Below are positions 23,178 through 31,478 of a stretch of 45,811 nt of DNA, piece after piece (positions within the stretch are counted from its first letter, which is position 1; every line of letters starts with the position of its first letter). The notes beneath the pieces were generated by a model that was not told the DNA's origin, did no database searches, and worked only from the letters and a program-made list of their open reading frames with translations. Made by a program: the position numbers and the translations under genes. Origin of the DNA: Streptomyces bambusae. GTDB lineage: Bacteria > Actinomycetota > Actinomycetes > Streptomycetales > Streptomycetaceae. The stretch spans positions 1 through 45,811 of the forward strand of contig NZ_JAJAUZ010000057.1 of assembly GCF_020532645.1 (NCBI RefSeq). Direction: 5' to 3'.

Positions 23178-23905
23178 ACACGGCACTGGAGGTGCAGGGG
23201 GTCGGCGTCCGGTTCGGCGGCGTACAGGCCCTGGCGGAGGTGTCGCTGGCGCTGCGGCCCGGCGAGGTGTGCGGGCTGATCGGGCCGAACGGGGCCGGCA
23301 AGACGACCCTCTTCGACGTGGTGTCCGGGATCCGCCGCCCGGACCGCGGGCGGGTCCTGCTGGACGGCCGGGACGTCACCCGGCGCTCGCCGGTGTGGCG
23401 GGCGCGCCGCGGGATGCGGCGCACGTTCCAGCGGCAGCAGCTGTTCGGACAGCTCACCGTGGCCGACAACCTGCTGGTCGCCCAGGAGTGGCGCGGCGGC
23501 GGCCGCACGCGGCGGGCCACGGCCCGCGAGCGCGCCGCGACCGTCCTGGCCGAGTGCGGCCTGGCTCCGCTGGCGGACGCGTACGCCGCAGGGCTGCCGG
23601 TGGGGCGGGCCCGGATGGTGGAACTGGCCCGCGCCCTGGCCGACCCGCCCCGCGTCCTGCTCCTGGACGAACCGGCCTCGGGCATGTCCGCCCCCGAGCG
23701 GACGGTCCTGGCGGACGTGGTCCGCCGCCTGGCCGCGGAGCAGGGCTGCGCGGTCCTCCTCGTCGAGCACCACGTCGGCTTCGTCATGGACCTGTGCACC
23801 CGTGTCACGGTCCTCGACCTGGGCCGGGTCCTCGCCGAGGGCAGCCCGGCGGAGGTCCGCGCGGACCGTGCGGTGCGGGAGGCGTACCTCGGACGGTCGG
23901 GGTGA
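23174..23905 (+). CDS. LivG-type ABC transporter ATP-binding protein
   Basis: A 243-residue cytoplasmic ATPase that completes the importer with the upstream fusion. Walker A is GPNGAGKTT (about 38-46), the Q-loop is RRTFQRQQLF, Walker B is VLLLDEPASGM and the switch His is in LLVEHHVGFV. The ABC signature is unusual: where LivG proteins normally read LSYGQQ or similar, this one reads LPVGRARMVELARAL, keeping only the Gly. The GTG start overlaps the previous stop as GTGA. The next gene, an aldo/keto reductase, starts 148 bp later and need not be co-transcribed. A small duplication of gccgtggcgggg sits in that gap. Confidence 0.9.
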   Translation: MNTALEVQGVGVRFGGVQALAEVSLALRPGEVCGLIGPNGAGKTTLFDVVSGIRRPDRGRVLLDGRDVTRRSPVWRARRGMRRTFQRQQLFGQLTVADNLLVAQEWRGGGRTRRATARERAATVLAECGLAPLADAYAAGLPVGRARMVELARALADPPRVLLLDEPASGMSAPERTVLADVVRRLAAEQGCAVLLVEHHVGFVMDLCTRVTVLDLGRVLAEGSPAEVRADRAVREAYLGRSG

Positions 23906-24053
23906 GGCCGTGGCGGGGCCGTGGCGGGGTGACCTGCGGCGCCAGCGGCCGGGGCTGCCGTTCGGGGAGGCGTCGGCGGTGGCGGGAATACGACGGTCGG
24001 GCTGCCGGTTGGGGAGCCTGTACGTGCTCGACGACGCGAGGGAACGACCCGAC

Positions 24054-24896
24054 GTGAACCAGGTCCCCACCATCAAGCTCAACAACGGCACGCTGATGCC
24101 CCAGCTCGGCTTCGGCGTCTGGCAGGTGCCGGACGACGAGGCGACGGCCACGGTCGCGACGGCGCTGGAGGCCGGCTACCGCAGCATCGACACGGCCGCC
24201 GTGTACGAGAACGAGACCGGGACCGGCCGGGCCATCGCCGCCGCCGGTCTGCCCCGCGAAGAGCTGTTCGTCACGACGAAGCTGTGGAACAGCGGCACCG
24301 AGTCCTGGGGCCGCGACAACGTGCTGCGCGAGTTCGACGCCTCCCTCACCCGCCTCGGCCTCGACTACGTGGACCTGTACCTGATCCACTGGCCGCGCCC
24401 GATGCGCGGCGACTACCCGGCCATCTGGAAGGCGTTCGAGGAGATCGCCGCGAGCGGCCGCGCCAAGGCCGTCGGCGTGTCGAACTTCAAGCCCGTCCAC
24501 CTGGACCGGCTGCGCGAGGAGAGCGACCTCGTCCCCGCGGTCAACCAGGTCGAGCTGCACCCGTTCCTGTCCCAGCCGGAGCTGCGCGCCTTCCACCAGG
24601 AGCGCGGCATCGCCACCATGGCCTGGTCCCCGCTGGGCCAGGGCAAGGACCTGCTGGCCAGCCCGGCCGTGCTGGCCGCGGCCGAGAAGCACGGCCGCAG
24701 CGCTGCGCAGGTCGTCCTGCGCTGGCACGTCCAGCTCGGCAACATCGCCATCCCGAAGTCCGTCACCCCGTCCCGGATCCGCGAGAACCTCGACGTGTTC
24801 GGCTTCGAGCTCGACGCCGAGGACCTCGCCGCCCTCGACGCCCTGAACACGGGCACCCGGATCGGCCCGGACCCGGACGGCTTCGACTGGAATTGA
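24054..24896 (+). CDS. Aldo/keto reductase (2,5-diketogluconate-reductase-like)
   Basis: A 280-residue NADPH-dependent carbonyl reductase with a TIM-barrel fold. The catalytic tetrad is complete: Asp46 (SIDTAAVYENE), Tyr51, Lys76 (VTTKLW) and His112 (YLIHWP). Further family blocks are GVSNFKPVHL (about 142) and the cofactor motif IPKSVTPSRIRENLDVF (about 240). Length is normal. The GTG start has GAGGGA about ten bases upstream. The physiological substrate is not readable from sequence. A perfect terminator hairpin follows about 110 bp after the stop. Confidence 0.92.
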   Translation: MNQVPTIKLNNGTLMPQLGFGVWQVPDDEATATVATALEAGYRSIDTAAVYENETGTGRAIAAAGLPREELFVTTKLWNSGTESWGRDNVLREFDASLTRLGLDYVDLYLIHWPRPMRGDYPAIWKAFEEIAASGRAKAVGVSNFKPVHLDRLREESDLVPAVNQVELHPFLSQPELRAFHQERGIATMAWSPLGQGKDLLASPAVLAAAEKHGRSAAQVVLRWHVQLGNIAIPKSVTPSRIRENLDVFGFELDAEDLAALDALNTGTRIGPDPDGFDWN

Positions 24897-25008
24897 AGGA
24901 CCCGGGCCCGGCGCCGGGCCGCCCGACTGGTCCGGCGCGCCCTGTCGCCGGGTCTGCCCGGACGGCTGAGACGCCACTGAACCCGCCTTCCCCGTACGGG
25001 TGTTGCCG

Positions 25009-25031
25009 CGGGGCCCGGAATCCGGGCCCCG
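25009..25031. terminator. Bidirectional terminator hairpin
   Basis: CGGGGCCCGG-AAT-CCGGGCCCCG is a perfect 10-bp stem with a three-base loop, between the convergent aldo/keto reductase and AraC genes. No T-tract. Confidence 0.7.
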
Positions 25032-25046
25032 CCGGCCCCGGCACCG

Positions 25047-25979
25047 TCAGACCCGCGCGCGGTGCCCGCTCGGGCTGATGCCGCGCACCCGCTTGAAGGC
25101 CGAACTCAGTGCGAACGAGCCGCTGTAGCCGACCTTGCGGGCCACCGCGTCCAGCGTGTCGTCGGTGTCCCGCAGCAGGTCCGCGGCCAACGCGAGCCGC
25201 CAGCCGGTCAGATAAGCCATCGGCGGCTCGCCCACCAGCTCGGCGAAGCGGCGCGCGAACGCCGCGCGGGACATCCCGACGGCGGCGGCCAGCGAGGCCA
25301 CCGTCCACGGCCGGGCCGGCTGGTCCTGGAGCAGCCGCAGCGCCCCGCCGATCACAGGATCACCCAACGCCCGGTACCAGCCCGGAGGTTCACCCTCGGG
25401 CCGGGAGAACCAGGTACGCAGGACGTCGATCAGCATGAGGTCGAGCAGCCGGTCGAGCACCACCTCCTGCCCCGGCTGGTCCTTGGCCGCCTCGGCGTCG
25501 AGGAGCGGCCCGAACGGACAGTCCGCGAGCCCGCCGGGCATCGCCAGCAGCGGCGGCAGGGCGTTCAGCAGCCGGCCGCCGATCTCGCCGGCCATCCGGT
25601 ACGTGCCGACCAGCAGCGCGTCGTCCCCGTCGGTCCGGTCACCCCAGGTGCGCACGCCGAGCTGCATCACCGAGCCCAGCGGCTCCCCCGCCGGACCGGT
25701 GCACTGCCCCTCGGGGTCCACGAACACCCTCGGCGCCCGGCCCGGCGCGTCACACACGGTGTACGGGGCGGGGCCGCGGGCCAGGGCCACCCCGCCCGGT
25801 CCGAGGCGGACCGGTGCCCCGTCCTCGGGCTCGATCCACACCTCCCCGCGCCGGACGAGCATCACGCACAGCGCGGCCCGGTCCTCGATGCGCACGGACC
25901 ACGGCGCCTGCATCACCATCCGCAGCAGGAACGCGCCCTGCGCCCGCGGCCCGTTCAGCAGTCCGGTCAACGCGTCCAC
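25047..25979 (-). CDS. AraC-family transcriptional regulator with cupin-type sensor domain
   Basis: A 310-residue regulator. The N-terminal cupin-like domain covers about 1-170 (WSVRIEDRAALCVMLVRRGEVWI, then RLGPGGVALARGPAPYTV). The C-terminal double helix-turn-helix is at about 205-305 (WTVASLAAAVGMSRAAFARRF, then DAVARKVGYSGSFALSSAFKR). This is the cupin_6-type AraC architecture. It is divergent from an NmrA-type reductase and is the obvious candidate to activate it. The GTG start has no ribosome site but follows TACGCT by exactly six bases, indicating a leaderless mRNA. Confidence 0.92.
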   Translation of the reverse strand: MDALTGLLNGPRAQGAFLLRMVMQAPWSVRIEDRAALCVMLVRRGEVWIEPEDGAPVRLGPGGVALARGPAPYTVCDAPGRAPRVFVDPEGQCTGPAGEPLGSVMQLGVRTWGDRTDGDDALLVGTYRMAGEIGGRLLNALPPLLAMPGGLADCPFGPLLDAEAAKDQPGQEVVLDRLLDLMLIDVLRTWFSRPEGEPPGWYRALGDPVIGGALRLLQDQPARPWTVASLAAAVGMSRAAFARRFAELVGEPPMAYLTGWRLALAADLLRDTDDTLDAVARKVGYSGSFALSSAFKRVRGISPSGHRARV

Positions 25980-25985
25980 GGGCCG

Positions 25986-25991
25986 AGCGTA
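25986..25991 (-). promoter_or_regulatory. -10 element of leaderless araC-type gene
   Basis: Minus-strand TACGCT ends six bases before the GTG at 25979. The intergenic region also holds GGGGGCGCCCCC (26010-26021) and GCCCG-GACATG-CGGGC (26031-26046), dyads that the AraC protein could use. Confidence 0.4.
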
Positions 25992-26083
25992 GGCGATCGC
26001 GTGCCGGAAGGGGGCGCCCCCGTCGTGGACGCCCGGACATGCGGGCGAGCCTCGGGGACATGGCTCACCGGGCCGGGCGCCGC

Positions 26084-26089
26084 CAGTCT
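26084..26089 (+). promoter_or_regulatory. -10 element of leaderless NmrA-type gene
   Basis: CAGTCT ends six bases before the ATG at 26096. No ribosome site lies between; the weak -35 region suits activation by the divergent AraC protein. Confidence 0.4.
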
Positions 26090-26095
26090 GGACGC

Positions 26096-26953
26096 ATGAC
26101 GAACACGACGGAGAACACTCGGCCCGGGACCACGCGACCGGAGACCGTCCTGGTGACGACGGCGACCGGCAAGACCGGCCGGCGGGTCGCACAGCGGCTG
26201 GCGGACCTCGGGCACACCGTGCGGGCGGGCTCCCGTACCGGCCCGGTCCGCTTCGACTGGGCGGACGAGACGACCTGGGGGCCGGCACTGGCCGGCGCGG
26301 ACCGCGCGTACGTGGCGTTCCACCCGGACCTGGCCGCCCCGGCGGCGGCGCCCGCGCTGCGGGAGTTCGGCCGGATCGCAGCCGCCCACGGGGTACGGCG
26401 GCTGGTGGTGCTGTCCGGCCGGGGCGAGCCGGAGGCGGTGGCGGCGGAGCGGGCGCTGGGCGCCTCGGGGGCCGAGGTGACGGCGGTACGGGCGAGCTTC
26501 TTCGCGGAGAACTTCAGCGAGGGCTTCTTCGTGGACGGCATCCTCGCCGGCGAACTCCCCTTCCCCGCCGGGGAGGTGGCCGAACCGTTCATCCTCGCGG
26601 ACGACCTCGCGGACGTCCTGGTGGCCACCCTCACCGACCGGGCGGCCACCGGCGTGGTGCACGAGGTCACCGGCCCGCAGGCGCTCACGTTCGCGGAGGC
26701 GGTGGCCGAGATCGGGCGGGCGACGGGCCGCGCGATCCGCTACGTCCCGGTGTCGGGTCCCGCGTACGCCGCGCTCCTGGAGCGGTACGGACTTCCCGCG
26801 GCGGAAGCGCACTTCCTGTCGGCCCTGTTCACTCAGCTCCTCGACGGCCACAACTCGCTGCCGGCGGACGGCGTCAAGCAGGTCCTCGGGCGCGACCCGC
26901 GTCCCTTCGCGGCGTACGCCGCCGAGGCGGCGGCCGCGGGCGCCTGGTCCTGA
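26096..26953 (+). CDS. NmrA-like NAD(P)-binding protein
   Basis: A 285-residue atypical short-chain dehydrogenase. The dinucleotide motif VLVTTATGKTGRRVAQRL is at about 18-35. A downstream Val-rich strand (RLVVLSGRGEP, about 102) and the substrate-side segment RASFFAENFSEGF (about 130) follow. This matches the NmrA/QOR2 group, which either reduces small carbonyls and quinones or acts as a redox sensor. Divergent arrangement with an AraC gene is common for such reductases. The frame extends upstream, but ATG 26096 is favoured by the six-base leaderless spacing. Between its stop and 27033, a G/C-rich tract (CCGGGGCCCCGG) may act as terminator. Confidence 0.88.
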   Translation: MTNTTENTRPGTTRPETVLVTTATGKTGRRVAQRLADLGHTVRAGSRTGPVRFDWADETTWGPALAGADRAYVAFHPDLAAPAAAPALREFGRIAAAHGVRRLVVLSGRGEPEAVAAERALGASGAEVTAVRASFFAENFSEGFFVDGILAGELPFPAGEVAEPFILADDLADVLVATLTDRAATGVVHEVTGPQALTFAEAVAEIGRATGRAIRYVPVSGPAYAALLERYGLPAAEAHFLSALFTQLLDGHNSLPADGVKQVLGRDPRPFAAYAAEAAAAGAWS

Positions 26954-27033
26954 CCGCGCGGCGGGCCCCTGCCGACTCCGGCCCCGCCGGCGTGTGAAGC
27001 GCGGGGGTCCGGGGCCGGGGCCCCGGGGCCGGA

Positions 27034-27774
27034 TCAGGCCGTGCGCCGGAAGGCCACCAGCCGGTACCGCGGCTCGCCCCGCCTCCGCTCCGGATCCGGC
27101 AACGACTCCAGCTCCCCCGCCAAGGCCGCCGCAGAGGTCCGCGGCCGCACCCGGGACGCGTACCGCCCCGCCCGCACCGCCTCGGCCGCCTCCCGCGGGC
27201 TGCACCCCTGCCCGCTGCCGTGGAAGCCGGTCTCCCCGACCGGGACCAGCCCGCAGACCACCCCGGCCCGCACCACGTCCGCCCACGCATCCGCCGGATC
27301 ACCCGTCAGATGCGGCGCCAGCACGGCATCGATGTCCGACCCGACGTCGTGCGCCGCATCCTTGTCGACCGTCGCGAGGAACACCCCGCCGGGCCGCAGC
27401 ACCCGCGCCACCTCCGCCACGACCGCTCCGAGCAGCCCCGGCTCCCGCAGCAGGTGCAGCAGCCAGACCGCGCTGACCGCGTCGAGCGACCCGCCCGCGA
27501 ACGGCAGCCGGGTGCCGTCCGCCAGCACCACCGGCACGCCCCGCGCCCCCGCCCGCCGCAGCATCCCGTACGACGGGTCCGCCCCCAGCACCCGCAGCCC
27601 CGGCCGCCCCAGCCGGGCCGTGACGATGCCGGTGCCGCACGCGAGGTCCAGCAGGGTGCGGGCGGTCGCGGGCAGCAGCGCGTGCACCGCGGCCGCGGCG
27701 GCCTCCGCCCGGGGTTCGCCGCCGCGGGTCCGGTCGTAGGCCTCGGCCTCGGCGTCGTAGTCGACGAGCGTCAT
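27034..27774 (-). CDS. Class I SAM-dependent methyltransferase
   Basis: A 246-residue methyltransferase of the methyltransferase-11/25 type. SAM motif I is TLLDLACGTGIVTARLG (about 40-56), the acidic end of the second strand is LGADPS (about 65), and motif post-I reads LPFAGGSLDAVSAVWLLHLL (about 85). Its ATG overlaps the stop of the carbinolamine dehydratase gene by one base (TGATG), so the two are translationally coupled. The substrate is unknown. The long frame upstream of the ATG belongs to other genes. Confidence 0.88.
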   Translation of the reverse strand: MTLVDYDAEAEAYDRTRGGEPRAEAAAAAVHALLPATARTLLDLACGTGIVTARLGRPGLRVLGADPSYGMLRRAGARGVPVVLADGTRLPFAGGSLDAVSAVWLLHLLREPGLLGAVVAEVARVLRPGGVFLATVDKDAAHDVGSDIDAVLAPHLTGDPADAWADVVRAGVVCGLVPVGETGFHGSGQGCSPREAAEAVRAGRYASRVRPRTSAAALAGELESLPDPERRRGEPRYRLVAFRRTA

Positions 27775-28079
27775 CAGCGTGCACCGTGCCCGGGGGCCAG
27801 CGCCTCCACCCGCTCGGCGAGGGCGAAGTCCTGCTCGGTGACCGCACCGCCTGCGGCGTGCGTGTTCACGGTGAGGCGCACCGAGTGGTAGCCGAGGGTG
27901 AGGTCGGAGTGGTGGTCGAGCTCGTCCTGCACGGCGGCGATGCCCATCACGAGCGCGGCGGCGGCGAAGTGCGTGCCGAGCTGGTACGTACGGGCGATCC
28001 GGTCGCCCTCCTGCGACCAGCCGGGCAGCTCCCGCAGCCGGTCCTCGATCTCCTTCTGGGACAGCGGCTCCATGGCCAT
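27774..28079 (-). CDS. 4a-hydroxytetrahydrobiopterin (pterin-4a-carbinolamine) dehydratase
   Basis: A 101-residue enzyme that dehydrates the 4a-hydroxy pterin formed by aromatic amino-acid hydroxylases. The family signature is present: DELDHHSDLTLGYHSVRL (His56, His57, His65), NTHAAGG (His74) and TEQDFALA at the C-terminus. Length is typical. The ATG has GGGAGGAG at an ideal distance; a second ATG two codons later is less likely. No aromatic hydroxylase is near, so a moonlighting or cofactor-recycling role is possible. It is coupled to the methyltransferase. Confidence 0.93.
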   Translation of the reverse strand: MAMEPLSQKEIEDRLRELPGWSQEGDRIARTYQLGTHFAAAALVMGIAAVQDELDHHSDLTLGYHSVRLTVNTHAAGGAVTEQDFALAERVEALAPGHGAR

Positions 28080-28225
28080 GTGCGTCTCCTCCCGTGATCG
28101 TCGGTGCCCCAGCCTCGCACACGCGGACCCCGGGGGAAGCTTTCGCGCCATATGCGTCGCGGGTTCCGTCCGCGCCTTCCGTGGCGGGCGTGACGCTCCT
28201 ATGCTCCTGCGCCGAACGCGACTGT

Positions 28226-28236
28226 TACCGGCGGTA
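28226..28236. promoter_or_regulatory. Candidate operator overlapping the leader of the Tat flavoprotein gene
   Basis: TACCG-G-CGGTA is a perfect 5-1-5 dyad just upstream of the AGGGGTGG ribosome site. It resembles the TACCG-AC-CGGTA site at 13041-13052. Its position suits a repressor. Confidence 0.4.
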
Positions 28237-28250
28237 GCTAGGGGTGGCGG

Positions 28251-30041
28251 ATGACTTCGAGACGTACGTTCATGGCAGGCGTGGCCGCGGGTACGGCGGC
28301 GGTCGGCGCCCTCCCGGCCGGAGCGGCGGCCGCTGCGGAAGCGCCGGGCGCGACCGGATCCGGATCCGCTGCCGGAGCAGCCGGCCGGCGCGTCGCGGTC
28401 CTCGGCGGCGGGGTCGCCGGCCTGACCGCCGCCCACGAACTCGCCGAGCGCGGCTACGCCGTGACGGTCTACGAGCGCCGCGCCCTGGGCGGCAAGGCGC
28501 GCAGCATGGACGTCCCGGACAGCGCCCGCGGCGGCCGCCGTCCGCTGCCCGCCGAGCACGGCTTCCGGTTCATCCCGGGGATCTACCACAACCTGCCGGA
28601 CACGATGCGGCGGATCCCGTTCGACGGGAACCCGAACGGCGTGTGGGACAACCTGGTCGCCCCGCCCGAGATGATGTTCGCGCGCAGCGGCGGCCGCGAG
28701 GACCTGCGCGGGCCGATCCCCTGGCCGGGCCACGAGCCCGCCGGCCTGGACGTCGACGAGCTGCGGCGGGCACTGACCGGGCTGCTGGAGACCTTCTTCC
28801 GGCTGCCGCTGCACGAGACCGCGTACTTCGTCGACCGGGTCCTGGTGTTCATGACCAGCTGCGACGAGCGCCGCGACGAGGTGTGGGAGCGCACCCCCTG
28901 GTGGGAGTTCACCCGCGCCTCCCGGATGTCGTACGAGTACCAGCGGATCCTCGCGATCGGCGTCACCCGCAACATCGTGGCCACGAAGGCCGAGGAGGCT
29001 TCCACCCGAACCGTCGGCGCCCTCGGCGAGGCGTTCGTGTTCAACCTGCTCGGCCGCGGCGCGGACGGCGCGCCGGACCGCATCCTCAACCTGCCGACGA
29101 ACGAGGCCTGGATCGACCCCTGGGAGGCCCATCTGCGTTCCCTGGGCGTCGAGTTCAGGATCGGCTGGACGGTGCGCGAGGTCCGGTACGGGGACGGCCG
29201 GATCACTGGGGTCACGATGGCGGACCCGTCCGGGGCGGCGCGGACGGTGACCGCCGACCACTACGTCTCGGCGCTGCCGGTGGAGCACGCGCGGCGCACC
29301 TGGGGGCCGGCACTGCGGGCCGCCGACCCGATGCTCGGGCGGTGCGACCGGCTGCAGACCGACTGGATGACCGGCATCCAGTTCTACCTGACCGAACGCG
29401 CCCCGCTGGTCCACGGGCACCTCAACTGCATCGACTCCCCCTGGTCGCTGACGGCGATCCAGCAGGCGGAGCACTGGCCGGACCGCGACTTCCCGGCGGA
29501 CTACGGCGACGGCACGGCCGTCGACTGCCTGTCGGTGGACATCTCCGAGTGGGACAGGCCGGGGATGCTGTACGGGAAGACGGCGAAGCAGTGCACCCGC
29601 GAGGAGGTCGCCCGCGAGGTCTGGGCCCAGCTGAAGGCCGCCCTCAACGATTCGGGCCGTACCGTGCTGCGCGACGGCGCCCTGCACTCCTGGCACCTGG
29701 ACCCCGGCGTCGACGGCCTCGGCACCCCGCACCCGGTGAACCAGGACGAGCTGCTGATCCACCCGGTCGGCACCCTCCACAACCGCCCGACCGCGGACAC
29801 CCGCATCCCCGGATTCTTCCTGTGCGGGGACTACGTGTCCGTGGACATCGACCTGGCGACGATGGAGGGCGCCAATGCGTCGGCCCGTGCCGCCGTCAAC
29901 GCCCTTCTGGAGCAGGACGGTTCGACGGCAGACCGGTGCCGGGTGGTGCCGATGTACCGGCCGCCGGAGCTGGAGCCGCTGCGCCGGCACGACCGGCTGC
30001 GGTACCGGCTGGGCTTGCGGAACGTGTTCGACCTCGGCTGA
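28251..30041 (+). CDS. Tat-exported FAD-dependent oxidoreductase (hydroxysqualene dehydroxylase/phytoene-desaturase-like)
   Basis: A 596-residue flavoprotein of the amine-oxidase fold. It opens with a twin-arginine signal (SRRTFM, then a hydrophobic Ala/Gly segment to about residue 30 with an AAAAA stretch). The FAD motif is RVAVLGGGVAGLTAAHELAE (about 47-66) with VTVYERR closing the second strand and LGGKARS following. The C-terminal FAD block reads IPGFFLCGDYVSVDIDLATM (about 520-539). The overall pattern resembles HpnE-type and carotenoid-desaturase-type enzymes, but these usually work in the cytoplasm, so export is noteworthy. ATG start with AGGGGTGG. The XRE regulator that follows appears to have its own promoter. 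Confidence 0.85.
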   Translation: MTSRRTFMAGVAAGTAAVGALPAGAAAAAEAPGATGSGSAAGAAGRRVAVLGGGVAGLTAAHELAERGYAVTVYERRALGGKARSMDVPDSARGGRRPLPAEHGFRFIPGIYHNLPDTMRRIPFDGNPNGVWDNLVAPPEMMFARSGGREDLRGPIPWPGHEPAGLDVDELRRALTGLLETFFRLPLHETAYFVDRVLVFMTSCDERRDEVWERTPWWEFTRASRMSYEYQRILAIGVTRNIVATKAEEASTRTVGALGEAFVFNLLGRGADGAPDRILNLPTNEAWIDPWEAHLRSLGVEFRIGWTVREVRYGDGRITGVTMADPSGAARTVTADHYVSALPVEHARRTWGPALRAADPMLGRCDRLQTDWMTGIQFYLTERAPLVHGHLNCIDSPWSLTAIQQAEHWPDRDFPADYGDGTAVDCLSVDISEWDRPGMLYGKTAKQCTREEVAREVWAQLKAALNDSGRTVLRDGALHSWHLDPGVDGLGTPHPVNQDELLIHPVGTLHNRPTADTRIPGFFLCGDYVSVDIDLATMEGANASARAAVNALLEQDGSTADRCRVVPMYRPPELEPLRRHDRLRYRLGLRNVFDLG

Positions 30042-30052
30042 CCCGGCTCGGC

Positions 30053-30058
30053 TACTGT
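30053..30058 (+). promoter_or_regulatory. -10 element of leaderless XRE gene
   Basis: TACTGT ends six bases before the ATG at 30065 and lies 12 bases after the flavoprotein stop, so this regulator can be transcribed separately. Confidence 0.45.
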
Positions 30059-30064
30059 CACGGC

Positions 30065-30862
30065 ATGACGACCCGCAAACCGGCCGTGACCGTGGGGCAG
30101 TTGCTGCGTACGTGGCGGGAGCGGCGCGGGATCAGCCAGCTCGAACTGGCGAACCGCGCCGACTCCTCGTCCCGGCACATCAGCTTCGTGGAGACGGGCC
30201 GCTCCCGGCCCGGCGAGGAACTGCTGCTGCGCCTGGCGGACCGCCTCGACATCCCCGTACGGGAGCGCAACGCCCTGCTGCTGGCGGCCGGTTACGCCCC
30301 GCACTACGCCGAGACCCCGCTGTCCGACCCGTCGATGGGGCTGCTGCGGGAGGGCCTGGAGCGGCTGCTGACGGGGTACGAGCCGTACCCGGCGCTGGTG
30401 GTCGACGCCACCTACCACGTGGTCGCCGCCAACCGCGGCATCGCGATGCTCCTGGACGGCCTCCCGGAGCACCTGCTGACACCGCCGCTCAACGCGATGC
30501 GCATCACCCTGCACCCGGAGGGCCTGGCGCCGCGCATCCGCAACCTCCCCGAGTGGCGCGGGCACCTGCTGGCCCAGATGGAGCGCCAGATCGCGCTGGC
30601 CCGCTCGGAGCCGCTGCGCGCGCTGTACGAGGAGGTGTCCGCGTATCCGGTGGCGGAGCGCGTCCCGGCGGCCGCCGCCGACCCGGTGCCGTACTTCGCG
30701 CTCCCGCTGGTCATCGAGCACGACGGGCACGTGCTGTCGTTCGTCTCGTCCATCTCGACGTTCAACACCCCGATGGACGTCACCGTCGCCGAGCTGGCCA
30801 TCGAAACCATGCTCCCGGCCGACCCGGCCACGGCGAAGTACCTCCACTCAGCGGGACATTGA
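30065..30862 (+). CDS. XRE-family regulator with MmyB-like ligand-binding domain
   Basis: A 265-residue regulator. The helix-turn-helix is at about residues 10-65 (LLRTWRERRGISQLELANRA, SSRHISFVETGRSRPGEE). The PAS-like MmyB domain follows (YPALVVDATYHVVAANRG at about 105; a C-terminal VSSISTFNTPMDVTVAEL block). It shares family but little obvious identity with the regulator at 1662-2645. Many homologues neighbour the oxidoreductase they control, so the Tat flavoprotein is the natural target. Its last 15 bp overlap the 3' end of the convergent membrane protein gene. Confidence 0.9.
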   Translation: MTTRKPAVTVGQLLRTWRERRGISQLELANRADSSSRHISFVETGRSRPGEELLLRLADRLDIPVRERNALLLAAGYAPHYAETPLSDPSMGLLREGLERLLTGYEPYPALVVDATYHVVAANRGIAMLLDGLPEHLLTPPLNAMRITLHPEGLAPRIRNLPEWRGHLLAQMERQIALARSEPLRALYEEVSAYPVAERVPAAAADPVPYFALPLVIEHDGHVLSFVSSISTFNTPMDVTVAELAIETMLPADPATAKYLHSAGH

Positions 30863-31264
30863 CCTCAGGGCGAGCCACTGCACCAGCGCGAACCCCGCGA
30901 CGACGGCCGCCTGCGCGACGATCCACACCGCGCCGGCGACGGTCGGCGACACCCACGCGCCCAGGGCCACCAGGCTCGCCACCACCCACGCGGTGTTCGC
31001 CTCGACCACGAACGTCACGCCCCCGGCCGGCGGCCGCTGCCGGGAGGCCAGCCACCCGACCCCCGCCCCGAACACCACGAGGAACACCCCGATCCCGAGC
31101 AGCACCCCCCGCCCGACCCCGAGCTCCCGCCCGACCGCCCCGGAGAACACGGCATACCCCACCCCGTTCCCCGCAGTGACCACCGCATCCACCCCCAGCA
31201 CCCGCCGCAACGCAACCCGCGGCTCGTCGGTACGGGTAATGGTGCCGATCAGCGCCATGGACAT
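30848..31264 (-). CDS. Small four-helix integral membrane protein, unknown function
   Basis: A 138-residue protein. Hydrophobic segments lie near 26-46 (AVVTAGNGVGYAVFSGAVG), 53-72 (GVLLGIGVFLVVFGAGVGWLA), 85-105 (NTAWVVASLVALGAWVSP) and 107-127 (VAGAVWIVAQAAVVAGFALVQ). The arrangement resembles SPW-type or DUF-type four-helix proteins seen in actinomycetes; I cannot assign a function. ATG 31264 follows GGGAGG at a suitable distance. The gene converges on and overlaps the XRE gene by 15 bp, so the two transcripts share complementary 3' ends. Confidence 0.75.
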   Translation of the reverse strand: MSMALIGTITRTDEPRVALRRVLGVDAVVTAGNGVGYAVFSGAVGRELGVGRGVLLGIGVFLVVFGAGVGWLASRQRPPAGGVTFVVEANTAWVVASLVALGAWVSPTVAGAVWIVAQAAVVAGFALVQWLALRSMSR

Positions 31265-31424
31265 GGGCCATCCTCCCAGGGTCGGCAAACACGCAGGTGG
31301 GGCCGGGTCCGGGGGCGAGTGCGCGCCTCCGGAACCCGATGTCCCCAGCCTGCCGGGCCCGCCCCGGAGGGTCGATTACCCCGGAGGTCATGCCTGCGGC
31401 CGGCCCCGTCCCCCGGACACGGCG

Positions 31425-31457
31425 CCGCCCCCGGGCCCGTGCCGGGCTCGGGGGCGG
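31425..31457 (-). terminator. Terminator hairpin after folD
   Basis: A 15-bp stem with a single mismatch (CCGCCCCCGGGCCCG at 31425-31439 against 31443-31457) and a very short loop begins about 21 bases after the folD stop. The other bases of the 214-bp gap (31265-31478) show no gene. Confidence 0.6.
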
Positions 31458-31478
31458 TGGGGCCGGGGGCCGGGTGGG

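Noticed and set aside
27034..28079. Phenylalanine-hydroxylase operon
   Set aside because: A carbinolamine dehydratase is present, but no aromatic amino-acid hydroxylase or pterin-synthesis gene is adjacent.
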